A DNA stretch of 13,667 bases from Acidobacteriota bacterium (GTDB taxonomy: Bacteria > Acidobacteriota > Terriglobia > Bryobacterales > Bryobacteraceae), in contig JAPKYY010000796.1 of the NCBI GenBank assembly GCA_026394095.1, positions 1 to 13,667 of the forward strand, written 5' to 3'. Shown one piece after another: positions 1 through 7,680 of the stretch (positions are counted from its first letter, which is position 1; each line of letters starts with the position of its first letter). The position numbers and the translations under genes are program-made. The notes beneath the pieces are model-generated. The model searched no databases and was not told where the DNA came from. It saw nothing but the letters and a program-made list of their open reading frames with translations.

Positions 1-704
1 GCTCGCAATTCGTCGAGCTGCTTTTCCATAAATCGGGAGAGGCCGGCCGAGGACTGGAACCGGATGTTGTAGGTATGGTCAAGGTAGGAATGTGCAATTG
101 CGTTTACGGTTTCAGAAGCAAGCTTTGGGTCTGTAGAGCGATAGCTGACGAGCATCAGATAGGTATTTGGAGGACGGGAGACCTTGAGACCTTCCAGCAC
201 CATTGGAGCGGCGTTTTGTTGCTCCGGGGTATAGTTGCCGACAAGGCGGAATCGTGATGGTTTGCGCAAGGGTAGATGAAAACGGTCCACAACGGGCCGA
301 AGCACAGAATCCGACTGCAGCATCTTGACCTGTGTGGCCAGAAACTGATCCGAGTCGTTGGTCAAAGCTCGATTGGATTCCTGGCCGATAACACCAGTTG
401 GAGTCTGACGATCCACATCAATCGTCACCGTAGCTTCATACACTGGCGTCATCTTGAGCGAGATGGCGAGGACGCCAAATGTCACCGCCAGAACCCATAG
501 GATGATGCGCCAGCTATTGCGCCGGAATAGCCAAAAATAATGAGCAAGTGGAACGGCTGTCTCGGACAAGGGCTGGGCACGTTCGGTCGAAGCAGCGGGC
601 ATCCGGACTGCATCCATCGTCAGTTCCAGCGCGCGTGGCTTTGCCGGCACAGGGGAAGTTGCTTGCTCGAGTTTGATCAGATCTTCGTGATTCGAACTAA
701 CCAT
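1..704 (-). CDS. Wzz/GumC-type polysaccharide chain-length protein, N-terminal part (3' end outside window)
   Basis: I translated this frame by hand from the ATG at 704; it stays open for 234 codons to the left edge, so the gene is cut by the window. The first ~55 residues are polar and cytoplasmic. Residues about 65-83 form a hydrophobic transmembrane helix, followed at once by a Wzz-like periplasmic start (PVYEATVTIDVDR, 87-99) and then alternating helix/strand text such as LATQVKMLQSDSVLRPVVD (122-140) and VSYRSTDPKLASETVNAI (186-203), which are hallmarks of the Wzz domain in exopolysaccharide export co-polymerases (GumC/ExoP/EpsB side). Such proteins sit in the inner membrane and set polymer length. 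The start overlaps the preceding ribbon-helix-helix gene by 8 bp. An AAGGAG lies 13 nt upstream of the ATG. Whether a C-terminal tyrosine kinase domain is fused cannot be seen. The family call is confident; the subclass is not. Confidence 0.88.
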   Translation of the reverse strand, partial: MVSSNHEDLIKLEQATSPVPAKPRALELTMDAVRMPAASTERAQPLSETAVPLAHYFWLFRRNSWRIILWVLAVTFGVLAISLKMTPVYEATVTIDVDRQTPTGVIGQESNRALTNDSDQFLATQVKMLQSDSVLRPVVDRFHLPLRKPSRFRLVGNYTPEQQNAAPMVLEGLKVSRPPNTYLMLVSYRSTDPKLASETVNAIAHSYLDHTYNIRFQSSAGLSRFMEKQLDELR

Positions 705-969
705 TTGAACTAACCGGCTCCTTTTCGATCAGCTGAATGACTCGCGATTCGAGTTGATTGACGACGGTTTCCAGGCGCTCCCAGCGATCCGAACAGGGTG
801 AACTGGAAGATAGCGCCGGGGCTGGCGGGCTACCAGAAAGCACGGCGGCCCTTGCATAGTCTGAGACACTTCGTGCGCCAGAACGGGCGCAGGTGTCTTT
901 GAGAGTCAAGTACTCGTCTTCGCTCAGGCGAAAATTGACGAGGCGTGTACGAGGGCGGTAAACAGGCAA
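697..969 (-). CDS. Small ribbon-helix-helix (MobC/CopG-like) protein with C-terminal coiled coil
   Basis: This is a 90-residue protein if started at the TTG at 969. I prefer that start because AAGGAG lies at 975-980, five bases before it. The frame is open upstream to an ATG at 1038 (113 residues), but the added stretch is proline-rich and unlike the family. Residues 8-46 (RTRLVNFRLSEDEYLTL, then a helix pair ending SDYARAAVLSG) match the ribbon-helix-helix pattern of MobC/CopG proteins: a basic strand, then two helices. A serine/proline linker follows at about 47-60, and then an amphipathic helix (RWERLETVVNQLESRVIQLI, 62-81) that could form a coiled coil. The stop overlaps the Wzz-like gene start by 8 bp, so the two are probably translated together. 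It may be a DNA-binding regulator of the polysaccharide genes. DNA binding itself is inference. Confidence 0.7.
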   Translation of the reverse strand: MPVYRPRTRLVNFRLSEDEYLTLKDTCARSGARSVSDYARAAVLSGSPPAPALSSSSPCSDRWERLETVVNQLESRVIQLIEKEPVSSNG

Positions 970-1176
970 AGGAACTCCTTCAAACGAAAGCAGGATTGCG
1001 CGGCGCCCTTGCGGAACTGGAAGTGGAAACAACGGCAAGAGGATAAAAGCCGTCGCACTAATGTGATCGGGTGAAGAAACGAATCCAATAGTAAGCCCAT
1101 GCGTTTTCGGGAGGTAGAAGGCATTGGGTCAAACATTTGTTAAGGAATCACCCGTCTCCACCGATAAGAACGCCTG
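970..1176 (+). other. Divergent intergenic region between RHH gene and methyltransferase gene
   Basis: This 207-bp gap is the longest non-coding stretch in the window and must hold the promoters of both flanking transcription units. On the minus strand it contains the ribosome binding site AAGGAG (975-980) of the ribbon-helix-helix gene and a TTGACC at 1129-1134 that resembles a -35 box but lacks a convincing -10. On the plus strand GATAAG (1163-1168) is a poor -10 candidate only 9 bp before the methyltransferase ATG. I find no clear operator palindrome or terminator hairpin. The open frames here on the minus strand show no protein-like sequence. Confidence 0.5.
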
Positions 1177-1902
1177 ATGCGCGAACTTCAGTCAAATCCA
1201 TCCACATACTCCCAGGCCTGGCGAGGTCTGGGCAAGCTGATGAGAAGTATGTATCCCCACAATGCTGTAAGCGGGCCAACCGAAGAGGTCTTTCAGAGAA
1301 TTTGGGCAAATAACTATTGGGGTGACGCTGAGTCCCGCTCGGGTGGAGGCTCGAATCTGGAGCAGACGGCGGTTTTAAGGCCGGCACTTTCCAGACTGCT
1401 GTCGGAGCTCAAGATTCAAAGCATGCTCGATTTGCCGTGTGGAGATTTTCACTGGATGAAGGAAACCGTGCTTCCAGCCGGGATGAGCTATGTGGGCGGT
1501 GACATAGTCGCGCCGCTTGTGGCATCAAATCAAGCCTCTTTCGGAGGGCCGTTGAAACGGTTTGAACAAATGAACTTGATGGAAGACGATTTGCCACAGG
1601 TGGATCTGATTTTCTGCAGAGACTGTCTGGTGCATCTGAGCTTTGCACAGATCGGTAAGGCGATTGAGAACCTCAGGCGCAGTGGGTCGACATATCTTCT
1701 GACAACAAACTTCAGTGACGACCGAAGGAATCACGATATCCGTACGGGGCAGTGGAGGCCACTCGCACTTCGCGCAGCACCATTTCACTTCCCTCTGCCA
1801 CTAGCAGTGATTGAAGAAAAGTGCACAGAAAATCGAGGCAAATTCAGCGACAAGACAATGTCTCTGTGGCGAATTGCCGACTTACCTGAACTAGCTTTGT
1901 AA
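1177..1902 (+). CDS. Class I SAM-dependent methyltransferase (polysaccharide-cluster type)
   Basis: This is a 241-residue cytoplasmic protein. The SAM-binding motif I is LDLPCGD (84-90), with the second-strand acidic residue in YVGGDI (105-110) and a motif IV-like stretch DLIFCRDCLVHLS (143-155). The text before motif I (a WANNYWGDAESRSGGGS-type stretch, about 43-59, then LEQTAV) is characteristic of a methyltransferase family often found among glycosyltransferases and lipid/sugar-modifying genes, so a sugar or small-metabolite acceptor is likely but not shown. The chosen ATG has no visible Shine-Dalgarno sequence; an internal ATG at 1240 (residue 22) is possible because conserved text starts only near residue 35. 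It is transcribed away from the Wzz-like gene and its last 12 bp overlap, tail to tail, the end of the ABC transporter gene. The family call is firm; the substrate is unknown. Confidence 0.85.
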   Translation: MRELQSNPSTYSQAWRGLGKLMRSMYPHNAVSGPTEEVFQRIWANNYWGDAESRSGGGSNLEQTAVLRPALSRLLSELKIQSMLDLPCGDFHWMKETVLPAGMSYVGGDIVAPLVASNQASFGGPLKRFEQMNLMEDDLPQVDLIFCRDCLVHLSFAQIGKAIENLRRSGSTYLLTTNFSDDRRNHDIRTGQWRPLALRAAPFHFPLPLAVIEEKCTENRGKFSDKTMSLWRIADLPELAL

Positions 1903-3723
1903 ACTAGCCTGAGCTTCCTGATCCTTGTATTGCAGTTGGTAGAGCCGCCAGTAGAGGCCGCGTTCGCGGAGCAGTTGCTGATGCGAACCACTTTCGCGGA
2001 GCTTGCCGCGGTGCATGACAAGGATACGGTCGGCCTTCTGGATAGTGCTGAGGCGGTGGGCAATTACGATGGCGGTGCGGCCGGTGAGCATCACGTCCAG
2101 GGCCTTCTGGATGCGTTGCTCGGTTTCGGTATCGACGCTGGATGTGGCTTCGTCGAGGATCAGAAAACGAGGCTTGCGAACCAGGGCACGGGCGAAACTG
2201 ACCAACTGCTTCTGACCCGTTGAGAGGCCAGCACCTCGCTCGTGCACTTCGAGGTCGAGACCTTCGGGGCGGGACTGGACGAAGTCCCAGAAGTTGACGC
2301 GACGGCAGGCGTCTTCTATGGTGGCATCGTCGATCGATTCGTCGCCTAGACGGATGTTATCCCGAAGGCTTCCAGTGAAGAGGAAGGGATCCTGAAGGAC
2401 GACTCCGAAGTGGGAACGCAGCATCGTTGGGTCGACTGAATTGACATTCTGGCCAGACACCAGCACCTCGCCCTGTTGCACGTCGTAGAAACGGAGCATG
2501 AGGTTGGTAATCGAAGTCTTCCCTGCCCCGGTGTGTCCAACGATAGCGATAGTTTCGCCGGCAGCGACCCGGAAGCTCAAATCGCGTAAGACCCAGTCTT
2601 CGTCTTTGTAGGCAAAGGTAACGTTACGGAATTCGATGCTGGAATCTTCAGGAATTGAGAGTGGAGTCTCGGGCGGCTTGATGTGGATCTGTTCATCAAG
2701 CATCGAGAAGACACGCTCGCTGGCCGCCATCGAGCTTTGAACCGTATTGTACTTTTCGCTCAGGTCCTGGATCGGGCCGAAGAAGCGCATCGCGTACTGG
2801 AAGAAGGCGACTAATATCCCAACCGTAAGATCGCCATTGCGGGCAGCAAAGCCGCCCCAGGCCAGGACAGCACCAAGGGAAATCATCCCCTGGAACTCGA
2901 TGGCAGGGTAGAACCAACCGTAAGCTACGATCGAGCTCTTCCATGCCTCCATGTTTTCGCTATTGATACCGTGGAACTCTTGCTTTGCGGTTTGCTGGCG
3001 GTTGAAGAGCTGCAGTACAGTCATGCCGCTGACGTGTTCCTGAAGGTAAGAGTTGAGCTTGGCGATGGCTACTCGCTGGCGGCGATAATCGTTGCTGACC
3101 TTTTTGCGGAAGACCATGGTGGTTATGACCACGAAGGGCAGAACGCTGAGCATGATCAGAGTGAGCTGCCAGCTTAGACCGAACATTGCTGCCAGGACGA
3201 AACCGATAATCATGATGTCACCGAGAATTGTCACGAGCGCTGCAGTGAAGAATTCGTTGAGATGATAGACGTCGCTGGTGACGCGGTTTACGATGCGGCC
3301 GACGGGGTTGCGGTCGAAATACTGAAAGTCAAGATGCTGAAGGTGGGCGTAAAGATCGCGGCGAAGGTCAAACATGATGCGCTGGCCGGTGTATTGCATG
3401 GTCAGCTGTTGGGCGTATTCCATGACGAGGCGAAGCAAAAGCATCAGACCGAAGATTACGCTGATAAAGCTAAGGCCCTGCCAGACGTCAGCCGGGAGCC
3501 AGGGGTTCAAAATCGAGAGGAAGCCATCGAAGCCCTCGATCTTTTTGATGATGTATTTGTCGATGGCGACGCGGGTCAGCATCGGCGTGACCACCTGCGC
3601 AAGGGTCTGGCCGGTGAGAAGGATGAGGCTCAGGAGTACAGTCCAACGGTAAGGCCAGGCGTAGGGGAGGAGCCGCCGGAGTTGGCGGGAGTCGTAGATC
3701 TTGCCTTTGACTTGTTCTTCCAT
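1891..3723 (-). CDS. ABC transporter, fused permease and ATPase half-transporter (MsbA/MdlB-like exporter)
   Basis: This 610-residue protein has an N-terminal six-helix ABC exporter domain (about residues 25-325) followed by an ATPase domain (about 363-595). Visible motifs are Walker A GHTGAGKTS (396-404), Q-loop Q444, signature LSTGQ (500-504), Walker B FLILDE (520-525) with the catalytic glutamate E525, D-loop SSVD (528-531) and switch histidine H556. All catalytic residues are intact, so a homodimer can work without a degenerate partner, and no second half-transporter is adjacent. Related proteins export lipids, drugs or peptides across the inner membrane; the substrate here cannot be read. 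It is the last gene of the mazG operon: its ATG directly abuts the stop codon of the MFS gene, with AAGG six bases before the start. Confidence 0.95.
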   Translation of the reverse strand: MEEQVKGKIYDSRQLRRLLPYAWPYRWTVLLSLILLTGQTLAQVVTPMLTRVAIDKYIIKKIEGFDGFLSILNPWLPADVWQGLSFISVIFGLMLLLRLVMEYAQQLTMQYTGQRIMFDLRRDLYAHLQHLDFQYFDRNPVGRIVNRVTSDVYHLNEFFTAALVTILGDIMIIGFVLAAMFGLSWQLTLIMLSVLPFVVITTMVFRKKVSNDYRRQRVAIAKLNSYLQEHVSGMTVLQLFNRQQTAKQEFHGINSENMEAWKSSIVAYGWFYPAIEFQGMISLGAVLAWGGFAARNGDLTVGILVAFFQYAMRFFGPIQDLSEKYNTVQSSMAASERVFSMLDEQIHIKPPETPLSIPEDSSIEFRNVTFAYKDEDWVLRDLSFRVAAGETIAIVGHTGAGKTSITNLMLRFYDVQQGEVLVSGQNVNSVDPTMLRSHFGVVLQDPFLFTGSLRDNIRLGDESIDDATIEDACRRVNFWDFVQSRPEGLDLEVHERGAGLSTGQKQLVSFARALVRKPRFLILDEATSSVDTETEQRIQKALDVMLTGRTAIVIAHRLSTIQKADRILVMHRGKLRESGSHQQLLRERGLYWRLYQLQYKDQEAQASLQS

Positions 3724-4974
3724 CTAGGCCTTGCTTTCTGGAAGATGGAGCTTACCGGCCCAGTTGGCCCAAGCCCAGACAAGGCCCGTCGATCCGCTGA
3801 GACAACCGGCGACGACAGCGATGGTGCGCGGATTGATACTTTCGGTAGCGATGCCAGCTGCGAAGAGGCTGAGCATCATCGTGGTCCAGGTCATAGTCTC
3901 CATTGTCGCGAAGACACGGCCGCGAAACTTGTCTTCTGCGTAATGAAGTACTTTGGCGTAATTGACGACGCTTGAGGTAGAGCCGGCGGCACGGGAGAGG
4001 CCGATGAAGAGCAGAGCGAGGGCGAAATTCTGTTCGAGTGCAAAGGCTACGTAGAGGGCGCCGTGGGCGAGGTATGCGATGCTGACCGTGCGTTTGTAGC
4101 CTTCAAAGTTGAGCCGCTTATTGAGCCAGTTGGCAAGGATGCCGCCCGCCACCAGGCCGAAGCCAGCAGCGCTCCAGATAATGCCGATGCCAGCCGGGCC
4201 GCGGTTGAAGACTTTTTCGCCAAAGACGCTAAAGAGGATTTGTGCGGCACCGCCACCGGTAGCCCAGCCGACGCCAATGAGGGCGATCGAAAGCAGGAGC
4301 GGTTCGCTTTTGAGGTACTGTAGGCCTTCGATAAATTCCCGATGCGGGAGGAATTCCCGGTGGGTGTTTGATTTGGGTGGGACGAATTCACCGGCTTGAG
4401 TACGAAAGAAGTAGAGACAGACGGCGCTGCCGAGGAAGCTGAGCGCATTCAGCACGAAGGCCCATTCGTAGCCAAAGGCGGCAACAGAGGTACCGCCCAG
4501 AAATGCTCCGACGCCTGTTGTCGCCCAAGCGGTGGTTTGAGTGAGTGCGTTGGCGGGCTGGAGCTCTTCACCTTTGGCGACGGTTGGCAGGATTGCGTTG
4601 CGGCCGCTGGTAAAGAAGGGGCTGGCAAACATCAGCAAAGCACTCAGAGCGAAGAGGAGAGTGTTGCTGGATTGATGAATACAGAGAATGAAGCCGAGGG
4701 CGACAAGTGCGCGGACGAGATCGCTTGCGATCATGACCTTGCGGCGGTCGAGGCGATCGAGAATAACACCCGCCATCGGCCCTGCCACGAGCATGGGGAT
4801 GGCTCGGGCGATCAACACTCCACCAACAAGGAAGCCACCGTGTTCCTGGCGGATGGCCATGGCGAAGACGGCGATGTTGTTGAAGTGGTCACCAACTTCG
4901 CTGATCACCTGACCGCCCCAAAGCAGACGGTAGTTGTGATTGGTCTTGAGTAGTTGGGGAATCGTGACCGGCAC
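3724..4974 (-). CDS. MFS transporter (EntS/MFS_3-type exporter)
   Basis: This is a 416-residue major facilitator with about twelve hydrophobic segments. The N-terminus (NHNYRLLWGGQVISEVGD, residues 12-29) and the loop 2-3 motif A (GVILDRLDRRK, 69-79) are typical of the exporter group that includes the enterobactin exporter EntS and Pfam's 'transmembrane secretion effector' family. I chose a GTG start at 4974. It overlaps the TAG of the upstream EamA gene by one base (TAGTG), has GGAG eight bases before it, and is followed at once by family-like sequence. The frame is open to 5160, but those 62 extra residues are proline/arginine-rich and lie wholly within the EamA gene, so I leave them out. 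It probably exports a small molecule or siderophore-like compound; the substrate is unknown. Confidence 0.92.
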   Translation of the reverse strand: MPVTIPQLLKTNHNYRLLWGGQVISEVGDHFNNIAVFAMAIRQEHGGFLVGGVLIARAIPMLVAGPMAGVILDRLDRRKVMIASDLVRALVALGFILCIHQSSNTLLFALSALLMFASPFFTSGRNAILPTVAKGEELQPANALTQTTAWATTGVGAFLGGTSVAAFGYEWAFVLNALSFLGSAVCLYFFRTQAGEFVPPKSNTHREFLPHREFIEGLQYLKSEPLLLSIALIGVGWATGGGAAQILFSVFGEKVFNRGPAGIGIIWSAAGFGLVAGGILANWLNKRLNFEGYKRTVSIAYLAHGALYVAFALEQNFALALLFIGLSRAAGSTSSVVNYAKVLHYAEDKFRGRVFATMETMTWTTMMLSLFAAGIATESINPRTIAVVAGCLSGSTGLVWAWANWAGKLHLPESKA

Positions 4975-5843
4975 TAGAAGCGCTCCGTCAGGTAGACGCC
5001 CAGCAGAATGAGGAGGCCGCCGCCAACCAGACTGAGGCTCATAGCTTCGCCGAGAAAGGGGACAGCCATGGCCGAGCCCATGACGGGCTGGAGGTAGGTG
5101 AAGGCTGTAAGCTGCGAGGCCGGAAGATGCTTGAGAACGCGGTAGTAGAGCAGGAAGCAAAGAACGCTCGGGACGGCTGCCATGAAGAGCAAACAGAGCC
5201 AGCTGATCGGGAGCAGTTGGCGAAAAGGGAAATCGAGCGAAAGTGTGATGGTGGCCGGCAGCAGGAAGACCACGGCACCGGTGAAGTTTAAAGTGACGGT
5301 GGCGACCGGGGAGAGCGTGCCGCTAAGGGGCTTTGAAAAGACCGTGAAGATCGAGAAGGTGGTGCAGCCGAGCAGAACCAGAGCGTCGCCGGTGAGGGAG
5401 GCTGTGCCGGAGGTCTTGGCCTGAAGGATAGCGATACCGGTCAAGGCAACAGCCATACCGATCAGTTTCTTTGGCTTGAATTTTTCCTGGCCAACGGCCG
5501 CAGACAAAGCATAGACGATGAGAGGGGTGAGGCCAACGATCAAAGCGCCGTGGGCGACGCTGGTGCGCTTGACGCCCATAGCGAAGAAGAGCTGGTTGGC
5601 GGCCATGCCAAGAGTGCCGAGGCCAACAAAGCGCCAGAATATGGGCCAGGTCCAGGCATGGGGACGCTCACGCCAATAAAGGGGCAGGCAGATGAGCAGG
5701 GCAAGCGTGGTGCGCCATCCAGTAAGCAGAACGGGATTCCATTGCCGCATCGCCACCTTGCTCGTAATGAAGTTAAAACTCCAAAGCAAAGTGACCAGAA
5801 ACATCAGGGCGTATAAGTGGCGTTTACTACTTCCTTCGCTCAA
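4974..5843 (-). CDS. EamA/DMT-superfamily transporter
   Basis: This 289-residue inner-membrane protein contains two EamA repeats, about ten transmembrane helices in all. The first helix pattern ALMFLVTLLWSFNFITSK (12-29) and the signature-like stretch SVAHGALIVGLTPLIV near the middle of repeat 1 are typical of the drug/metabolite transporter family, which contains many exporters of amino acids and related metabolites. The start is a TTG at 5843 whose last two bases sit inside the TGA of the upstream racemase gene (TTGA, 4-bp overlap). AGGAG lies rather far upstream (14 nt), so an ATG at residue 14 is a less likely alternative, because it would cut into the first helix. Its position directly after an amino-acid-type racemase gene suggests an amino acid or N-acyl amino acid as substrate, but this is inference. 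Confidence 0.9.
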   Translation of the reverse strand: MSEGSSKRHLYALMFLVTLLWSFNFITSKVAMRQWNPVLLTGWRTTLALLICLPLYWRERPHAWTWPIFWRFVGLGTLGMAANQLFFAMGVKRTSVAHGALIVGLTPLIVYALSAAVGQEKFKPKKLIGMAVALTGIAILQAKTSGTASLTGDALVLLGCTTFSIFTVFSKPLSGTLSPVATVTLNFTGAVVFLLPATITLSLDFPFRQLLPISWLCLLFMAAVPSVLCFLLYYRVLKHLPASQLTAFTYLQPVMGSAMAVPFLGEAMSLSLVGGGLLILLGVYLTERF

Positions 5844-6961
5844 GGTTTGCTGATCGTCTCCTGTCTGACGGTGATGGTATCGAGGAAAGCGTGATCGACA
5901 TCGAAGCCAAAGCCGGGGCCTTCGGGGACGGTGATCAGGCCGTCAGAAGAGACCTCGACGGGAGTGGTGATGACCTCTTTTTTCCAGTAGCGCTTGGAGG
6001 CGCTTACGTCACCGGGCAGGACGAAGTTCGGGAGAGTAGAGAGGGCAATGTTTGCAGCGCGGCCGATGCCGGATTCGAGCATGCCGCCACACCAGACGGG
6101 GATGTTGTGCTTCATGGCAACATCGTGGACCTTGATGGCTTCGGCAAAGCCACCGACGCGGCCGAGCTTGATATTGATGATGCGGCCAGCCTGCATACGG
6201 ATGGCTTGTTCGGCCTGGTGGGCCGAACGGATGCACTCGTCGAGGCAGATAGGGGTTTTGAGTTTGGCCTGGAGCTCGGCGTGATCAATGATTTCGTCGT
6301 GCGCGAGGGGTTGCTCGATCATCATGAGGTTAAACTCGTCGAGCGCGGCGAGCAGTTGCCAGTCGGCGAGGCGGTAGGCGGAGTTCGCGTCTGCGGTGAG
6401 GAGGACTTCAGGGAAGCGCTTGCGCACGGCGCGGATAACGTCTACATCCCAGCCGGGGGCGATCTTCATCTTGATGCGGCGGTAGCCAGCGTTGATTTCC
6501 GTATCGATCTTACCGAGGAGTTGGTCAACGTCGTCCTGGATCCCGATCGAGACACCGCAGGCGATCTGCTTGTGTGCGCCCCCACCAATTGCCTTGTAGA
6601 GAGGAATTCCCTTTTGTTCGGCTTCAAGATCCCAGCAGGCAGCCTCGAGGCCACCACGGGCCATGAAGTGGCCGCGGATGTGGGCGGAACGATCGCCCAC
6701 TTCAGCGGCTGAGGCGAATTCGTGACCCAGCACGCGGGGGGCAACAAAGTCGCGGAGGATCAGCCAGGAGGAATCAGTCCATTCTTCGTTGTAGAAGGGG
6801 TTCTCACCTGCGGTGACTTCTCCCCAGCCAGAAATGCCGCCTGCGATAACTTCAACCAGAACGATCTTGCGGGAATAGGTGCGCCCGAAGCTGGTTTGAA
6901 AAAAATGCACGAGCGGCATTTCGATCTGCCGCAATTTGATTTGTTCGATTACGAAGGCCAT
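5840..6961 (-). CDS. Enolase-superfamily o-succinylbenzoate synthase / N-succinylamino acid racemase (menC-type)
   Basis: This 373-residue protein has the muconate-lactonizing-enzyme fold: an N-terminal capping domain, then a TIM barrel. The catalytic set is complete: KMK (164-166) as base on one face, metal ligands D191, E216 and D241, and K265 as opposite base. K265 is followed by LGRVGG, and R268 sits at the position (+3 from the lysine) linked to racemase activity in promiscuous NSAR/OSBS enzymes. The family either makes o-succinylbenzoate for menaquinone or racemises N-succinylamino acids; many members do both. No other men gene is nearby, but the adjacent upstream gene is a COG3375-like GNAT that could be the succinyltransferase, which favours the racemase role. 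The gene starts within the GNAT gene (13-bp overlap). The enzyme family is certain; the in vivo reaction is inference. Confidence 0.9.
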   Translation of the reverse strand: MAFVIEQIKLRQIEMPLVHFFQTSFGRTYSRKIVLVEVIAGGISGWGEVTAGENPFYNEEWTDSSWLILRDFVAPRVLGHEFASAAEVGDRSAHIRGHFMARGGLEAACWDLEAEQKGIPLYKAIGGGAHKQIACGVSIGIQDDVDQLLGKIDTEINAGYRRIKMKIAPGWDVDVIRAVRKRFPEVLLTADANSAYRLADWQLLAALDEFNLMMIEQPLAHDEIIDHAELQAKLKTPICLDECIRSAHQAEQAIRMQAGRIINIKLGRVGGFAEAIKVHDVAMKHNIPVWCGGMLESGIGRAANIALSTLPNFVLPGDVSASKRYWKKEVITTPVEVSSDGLITVPEGPGFGFDVDHAFLDTITVRQETISKP

Positions 6962-7680
6962 TTGCTTAAGATGTAGGTTCCTTTGTCTTCTGCACGTTCA
7001 AAGCCGGTGACGGCGAGGCCGGCCCGGAAGTGCTCCTGAAACTGATTGCTGATGGCAGCCTGGGCTTCGCGGGCGCGGGCTGGGTCCTGGTGTTTCCATT
7101 GCTGGATAGCGACAGGAATTTCGATACGGGCAGCTTCGGGCGGTCGCTCGAACGAGCCGTTGTCAAGGAGGTTGGTGACGCGCGGGCTATCGACGTACCA
7201 TTCGGCGACGCAGCGGTCTGTCGGGAGGCCTCCATGGAGCGCGCTAGTGGTAGTGCCATATTGATTCAAAACATAGCGGCGGACGACAGCCCCCAGGCGT
7301 TCGATGTTGAAGAAAGCGTTTTTCACCTCGAGCGGATCGAAGGTCCATTCAACGAGGGCGATCTCGCGGCCGATGGCTTCTTCCCGTTGCTTGAGTTTGA
7401 GCAGACGCCCGATGCCAGCGTTCCGGTATTCGCTGAGGACACCCATCATGTGGCTGTGCAAGTAGTACTTGCCGCCGGGTTTGAGGCCCGGGATTGCCAG
7501 CAGGAAGGCAACCATGCGCCCCTGATCGAAGGCTCCAAACACCTGGCCGCCCACTTTGGTTGCGACAACAAAGAGCCGAACCGGGAGTAACTCGATTTCT
7601 TCAAATCCCCAGATTGTTTTCTGGAGTGCTACAGCTTCAGCGAATTCGCGGTGCTCGGTGAGAGCGCGGACTTCAATCAT
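6949..7680 (-). CDS. GNAT acyltransferase (COG3375-like), candidate amino acid N-succinyltransferase
   Basis: This 243-residue protein carries a GNAT core in its first ~145 residues. The acyl-CoA pyrophosphate loop is RNAGIG (86-91), preceded by the strand HSHMMGVLSEY (75-85) and followed by the long helix beginning GRLLKLKQ. The stretch VEWTFDPLEVKNAFFNIERLG (110-130) is typical of the COG3375 group. Known work on Geobacillus kaustophilus places a protein of this kind next to an N-succinylamino acid racemase, where it succinylates D-amino acids from succinyl-CoA; the same pairing is seen here. A further ~95 C-terminal residues are less conserved and may shape the amino acid pocket. The ATG overlaps the mazG stop (ATGA) and the end overlaps the racemase by 13 bp, so the three are co-translated. 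Specificity is inferred from context. Confidence 0.82.
   Translation of the reverse strand: MIEVRALTEHREFAEAVALQKTIWGFEEIELLPVRLFVVATKVGGQVFGAFDQGRMVAFLLAIPGLKPGGKYYLHSHMMGVLSEYRNAGIGRLLKLKQREEAIGREIALVEWTFDPLEVKNAFFNIERLGAVVRRYVLNQYGTTTSALHGGLPTDRCVAEWYVDSPRVTNLLDNGSFERPPEAARIEIPVAIQQWKHQDPARAREAQAAISNQFQEHFRAGLAVTGFERAEDKGTYILSKWPS

Noticed and set aside
924..1136. Minus-strand 70-codon frame in the RHH upstream region
   Set aside because: No start signal or protein-like pattern, and it overlaps the RHH gene in another frame.
1129..1168. Promoter boxes TTGACC (minus) and GATAAG (plus) in the divergent gap
   Set aside because: Each lacks a convincing partner box at the right spacing, so I mention them only inside the region entry.
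1889..1908. Direct repeat AACTAGC twice around the convergent stop codons
   Set aside because: Only 7 bp and arising from two CTAG-containing stops; no sign of a mobile element or functional site.
3262..3975. Plus-strand open frame of 237 codons across the ABC/MFS junction
   Set aside because: It lies antisense to two well-supported transporter genes, is rich in charged residues with no recognisable motif, and is the usual complement shadow of codon-biased genes.
4396..4953. Plus-strand open frame of 185 codons opposite the MFS gene
   Set aside because: Low-complexity acidic and histidine-rich translation antisense to a real membrane protein.
4975..5160. 62-residue N-terminal extension of the MFS protein
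   Set aside because: It lies inside the EamA gene and has Pro/Arg-rich shadow composition, while the GTG at 4974 has a good ribosome binding site and a TAGTG overlap.
5891..6712. Plus-strand open frame of 273 codons opposite the racemase gene
   Set aside because: The minus-strand racemase has a full catalytic set; the opposite frame has no family-like sequence and no ribosome binding site.
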